Below, one piece after another: positions 61,312-64,000 of a stretch of DNA of 64,000 nucleotides. A program made the translations under genes and the position numbers. Under the pieces are notes generated by a model that saw only the letters and a program-made list of their open reading frames with translations, was not told where the DNA came from and did no database searches. This DNA comes from Hungatella_A sp034142505 (GTDB lineage: Bacteria > Bacillota > Clostridia > Lachnospirales > Lachnospiraceae), in assembly GCA_034142505.1 (NCBI GenBank), contig JAWZDV010000030.1, positions 1-64,000 of the forward strand. Direction: 5' to 3'. Every line of letters begins with the position of its first letter. The stretch's first letter is position 1.

Positions 61312-62490
61312 TCATGATATCACGCGAAGCAGATTCTCCAGACGATAACATTCCTCCCGCTTCCCAATCTGCTCCAGCACACTTAAATTATAATCGGAAT
61401 GCTCTGCCTCCCTGGAATACCGGTGGGCGATATCAACGAGATCATCGAAGGAGACTCCTTCCTTCTGCCCCTGCCGGACTTTTTCCTGCCAGACGGCCCT
61501 GCACATCTCCTGAATCAGCAGAGTGCTTACCACCGCCAGTTTCACCTTTCCATACGCCTGCTCATCATAGACCGCGCCACAGAAATAAGTAAAGATAAAA
61601 TATACCATTAACTGTTCGCCATACCGCTCCCAGGTCTCTCGAAACGGGCTTTCTGCCCCAGCCTGACGCTCAAATTCCTGATCATGGTCATGATATGCAT
61701 CCATACCGCCATCAAACAGAATCTCTCTCATATGTTTCACATAATCCGGGAAATCATTCTTCAACACTTCCAGCTGCTCAAATAATCCAAACATCTCTTC
61801 CATCAGCCCAAACCGTTCCCGCCCGGTAATCTTATATCCGGCCAGTTTCGCTTCGAACCGTACTTCCGCCCCAGGCTTTTCATATCTTGCCAGCAAACCG
61901 TCAATCTGATACCATTTCCCTCCACGAATCCGTCTCTGAAGATCATGCCCCAGCGACAGCACCATGGACATTCGAAGCCTTAACGGCAATGTCCTGTTCT
62001 GCAGAATCCGCATCATCACATCCCTGGCATCCGCCAGCTTCGTATACAGTAAAAAATCAAAATCCGGGTACTCTTCCTCCCCGCCCCGCTCCACCGTAAG
62101 AAATCTTACCGGCTCCACGCTGCCAAGAATCAGTTTCGCCGCCTCCATACAGGACAGCGACAGAGATATTTCCCGAATCCCCTCAAACTCCTCAATATGC
62201 CTCGGATAATTCCTGCAGGTCCTGCACAACACCCCCTCTCCGCCCTCCGCATAGAGGTCGCACAGATTCTCCTCATTTAAAAATGTACACCGATGATCAT
62301 ACTGCTGAAAGGACGACTCCTTCCAGTCAATCGAATTGCGCAGCCGGTTCCCCAGAGGCCCCGCCATTCCGCGATAACGTTTCAGGGAACCCTCATCGAT
62401 CATAATCGCCCAGCCCGCACAGCAGGTATCCGGACAGTCCCCGGCAACGCAGTGAAATTTCTTGTAATAATCTGGTATTGTATAATTCAT
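61312..62490 (-). CDS. fliB: flagellin lysine N-methylase (FliB family)
   Basis: 392 residues. The cysteine signature CVAGDCPDTCCAGW at residues about 14-27 and a second group in LCRTCRNYPRHIEEF are diagnostic of FliB-type proteins, which methylate lysines of flagellin and bind an iron-sulfur cluster. No flagellin or other flagellar gene lies in the window, which is normal for many Clostridia orphans of this family. The ATG at 62490 opens MNYTIPDYYKKFHC, the conserved start. Cytoplasmic. Confidence 0.87.
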   Translation of the reverse strand: MNYTIPDYYKKFHCVAGDCPDTCCAGWAIMIDEGSLKRYRGMAGPLGNRLRNSIDWKESSFQQYDHRCTFLNEENLCDLYAEGGEGVLCRTCRNYPRHIEEFEGIREISLSLSCMEAAKLILGSVEPVRFLTVERGGEEEYPDFDFLLYTKLADARDVMMRILQNRTLPLRLRMSMVLSLGHDLQRRIRGGKWYQIDGLLARYEKPGAEVRFEAKLAGYKITGRERFGLMEEMFGLFEQLEVLKNDFPDYVKHMREILFDGGMDAYHDHDQEFERQAGAESPFRETWERYGEQLMVYFIFTYFCGAVYDEQAYGKVKLAVVSTLLIQEMCRAVWQEKVRQGQKEGVSFDDLVDIAHRYSREAEHSDYNLSVLEQIGKREECYRLENLLRVIS

Positions 62491-62605
62491 AACTTCGCTC
62501 CATTGTTATCTTAGTCATAATAACAGGCCGCCTCTTTCGGAAACCCTGTCTAAGTATAGCACTGCCCATGGAAAAATGCATCCACATTCCTCCCTCTATG
62601 TAAAA

Positions 62606-62633
62606 GACCAGCCGATTGCTCCACCGGCTGGTC
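62606..62633 (-). terminator. terminator of the cotJ operon
   Basis: GACCAGCCG (62606-62614) and CGGCTGGTC (62625-62633) form a perfect 9-base stem with a 10-base loop. On the minus strand TTTTA follows. It lies 22 bases past the cotJC stop. Confidence 0.8.
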
Positions 62634-62654
62634 CTCCACTTACTGATTTAATTG

Positions 62655-63266
62655 TTATTTCTTCACAAACTGCTTATCAAACTCCGCATTAAAATAATAG
62701 AAGTTCTTCTCGTCCAGCCCAGCCTTAATCTTCTCCAATGCCTCGCCAAACCGCTGGAAATGCACTACTTCCCGGGCGCGGAGGAATTTTAAGGGTTCCC
62801 GCACCTCAGGATTTTCAATAATCCGGATCAGGTTATCATAAGTGGTCCGCGCCTTCTGCTCCGCCGCCAGATCCTCGTGGAGGTCCGTGATCGCATCTCC
62901 CTTGGACTGGAACTCACAGGCATTAAACGGAACACCTGCTGCCGCCGTCGGCCACAGCGCCGTGGTGTGGTCCACATAGTAAGCATCGAATCCAGCCGTC
63001 TTTGCCTCCTCCGGCGTCAGATTCTTCGTCAGCTGGTAAATCATCGCACAGATAATCTCCAAATGCCCCAGCTCCTCCGTACCGATATCCGTCAGCAGTC
63101 CACCCACTTCCTTGCATGGCATGGTGTAACGCTGGGAAAGATATCTCATGGAAGCCGCCAGCTCTCCGTCCGGCCCGCCAAACTGGCTGATGATCAGAGA
63201 TGCTGTCTTTGGACAGGTCTTGGTGATATTCACCGGATATTGTAACCGCTTTTCATAAGTCCACAT
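62655..63266 (-). CDS. cotJC: spore coat protein CotJC (manganese-catalase family)
   Basis: 203 residues. A ferritin-like four-helix protein of the manganese-catalase superfamily; MWTYEKRLQYPVNITKTCPK, GTEELGHLEIICAMIYQL with glutamate/histidine metal ligands, and the tail HFQRFGEALEKIKAG are characteristic. It is deposited in the spore coat and may detoxify peroxide. AAAGGAGG precedes the ATG, which touches the cotJB stop. Third gene of cotJA-cotJB-cotJC. Confidence 0.95.
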   Translation of the reverse strand: MWTYEKRLQYPVNITKTCPKTASLIISQFGGPDGELAASMRYLSQRYTMPCKEVGGLLTDIGTEELGHLEIICAMIYQLTKNLTPEEAKTAGFDAYYVDHTTALWPTAAAGVPFNACEFQSKGDAITDLHEDLAAEQKARTTYDNLIRIIENPEVREPLKFLRAREVVHFQRFGEALEKIKAGLDEKNFYYFNAEFDKQFVKK

Positions 63267-63541
63267 TAGAATGCACCTCCTTTGATCTGGTTATCCCAGG
63301 GCAGCGGCCCATTTGACCAGGAAAATTTCTGCTGGTTGTTCTCCGGCGTGATGCAGTTGAGCGTCAGCGGATCAAAATCCTTCGCAAACGTCTGCATCAG
63401 CTGCTTTCTCTTCGTCATCGCCTGGTTAAACATGGCAAGCGCCTCCTGGTCCTCCGGATGGGTATCCAGATAGAGGTTTAAATCATTTAACGTAAAGCTG
63501 ATCTCATCAATTTCCAACAACCGCTGGCTACGCTCCTGCAT
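63266..63541 (-). CDS. cotJB: spore coat protein CotJB
   Basis: 91 residues from the ATG at 63541, which has GGAGG 8 bases upstream. An in-frame GTG three codons earlier overlaps that ribosome site and is unlikely. The family core EISFTLNDLNLYLDTHPEDQ and the cysteine near the C-terminus followed by WSNGPLPWDNQ are recognisable. It overlaps cotJA by 14 bases and joins cotJC, consistent with coupled translation. It is a small structural or assembly protein of the coat. Confidence 0.93.
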   Translation of the reverse strand: MQERSQRLLEIDEISFTLNDLNLYLDTHPEDQEALAMFNQAMTKRKQLMQTFAKDFDPLTLNCITPENNQQKFSWSNGPLPWDNQIKGGAF

Positions 63542-63737
63542 TGCTTCCACCTCCTGTTATAAAAAATGGAAGATCCAGATTCGGGAACATGGTCCCCTGC
63601 TTTAACGCCTTCGCCGGCTCATATGGCGTCACCCAGGGCTGCATCGGAATCGTCGCAATCGCTAACTGCACGCCGGCACCCGGCATTGGTGTACATCCAC
63701 AGTCATTCTGACCGGAATTACAGATACATTCACTCAT
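63528..63737 (-). CDS. cotJA: spore coat-associated protein CotJA
   Basis: 69 residues. The family segment LAIATIPMQPWVTPYEPAKA is clear. The first 20 residues contain four cysteines (CICNSGQNDCGC), an extension seen in some Clostridia members. GGAGTG precedes the ATG. First gene of the operon; a mother-cell sporulation promoter is expected in 63738-63850, but I could not define one with confidence. Confidence 0.92.
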   Translation of the reverse strand: MSECICNSGQNDCGCTPMPGAGVQLAIATIPMQPWVTPYEPAKALKQGTMFPNLDLPFFITGGGSNAGA

Positions 63738-63851
63738 AAAAACACTCCTTTGCTCAAGTCAAAATACATTAACAGGTAGCTTTATTAGTATCTGTGTTTC
63801 TGGAATTTCTACAATGGATGATTGCTGTCAGCCGACCCAGTAATTTTTATT

Positions 63852-64000
63852 TTATATAAAAAAAGATGATTTTTTATACGCCGCCTTCTCCTCATACATT
63901 CTGTCGTCCGCCAGTTTGGAGACTGCTTCATAGTTCATTCCGGACTCCGCCATGGCACTGCCAATGGCTACATTACAGGGCGGAAAATCCGCCTGCTCAT
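63852..64000 (-). CDS. GGDEF-domain protein, C-terminal end (partial)
   Basis: The last 48 codons of a gene that runs off the right edge. VAIGSAMAESGMNYEAVSKL followed by ADDRMYEEKAAYKK is the typical end of a diguanylate cyclase GGDEF domain. The stop TAA is at 63854-63852. The active-site GGDEF loop and any sensor domain lie outside the window, so catalytic status is unknown. Confidence 0.75.
   Translation of the reverse strand, partial: EQADFPPCNVAIGSAMAESGMNYEAVSKLADDRMYEEKAAYKKSSFFI

Overview
This window reads as chromosome of a spore-forming, saccharolytic Clostridia member, most likely a gut or plant-fibre Lachnospiraceae. The reasons are a cotJA-cotJB-cotJC spore-coat operon, a FliB-type flagellin methylase, LplA/B/C-type (CUT1) sugar importers without their own ATPase, YesM/YesN two-component systems, and strong AGGAGG-like ribosome sites. 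The species is inference. I recognised no rRNA, tRNA, CRISPR array or intact insertion sequence.

Left flank (1-8.5 kb): an accessory graveyard followed by housekeeping genes. There is a small unknown gene behind a perfect inverted repeat, a cupin gene, a 3' fragment of a flavodoxin gene, a tyrosine recombinase broken by a stop and a frameshift, an intact AlbA_2/Schlafen-type ATP-binding regulator, the frameshifted C-terminal part of a large protein (possibly a STAND/Avs-type defence ATPase), and the effector half of a LysR regulator. An XRE-type membrane regulator and a ferredoxin-fused aldo/keto reductase follow.

Cluster 1 (8.5-25.4 kb, minus strand): GH3 and GH42, then permease, permease, binding protein, GH78, YesM, YesN, GH43 and GH1. 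Two promoter regions, before GH3 and before the first permease, carry the same AraC-type direct repeat, a candidate operator of this YesN.

A decayed strip (25.5-27.6 kb) holds an intact AAA/DUF4143 ATPase, a fragment of a second rhaA copy, and a broken mobile-element gene between two 17-bp direct repeats. The complete L-rhamnose module rhaB-rhaM-rhaA-rhaD (27.6-31.9 kb, minus) follows. It carries two minisatellites, a relic YafQ-type toxin gene upstream, and a cupin/AraC regulator.

Cluster 2 (33.4-50.6 kb): a minus-strand operon of binding protein, two permeases, an unknown 219-residue protein, GH28, GH115, GH28, GH105 and GH112. A divergent plus-strand operon encodes YesM, YesN and a CE12-like acetylesterase. 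The two share a 234-bp control region with a 21-bp-spaced AAAACCGAC repeat. The enzymes fit import and cytoplasmic dismantling of acetylated, unsaturated rhamnogalacturonan-I oligosaccharides. The GH112 enzyme probably phosphorolyses galactosyl-rhamnose, so freed rhamnose would feed the neighbouring rha operon.

Right flank: an ECF sigma/membrane/zinc-ribbon module (50.7-52.5 kb), a DUF4143 ATPase relic, cluster 3 (ABC importer, esterase, GH2; 52.8-58.7 kb) with a long ArsR-type regulator upstream, a membrane-anchored GH3 of NagZ type, fliB, the cotJ operon and the last codons of a GGDEF gene. No glycoside hydrolase in clusters 1-3 shows a signal peptide and no polysaccharide lyase is present. 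The strategy therefore appears to be uptake of oligosaccharides followed by cytoplasmic hydrolysis.
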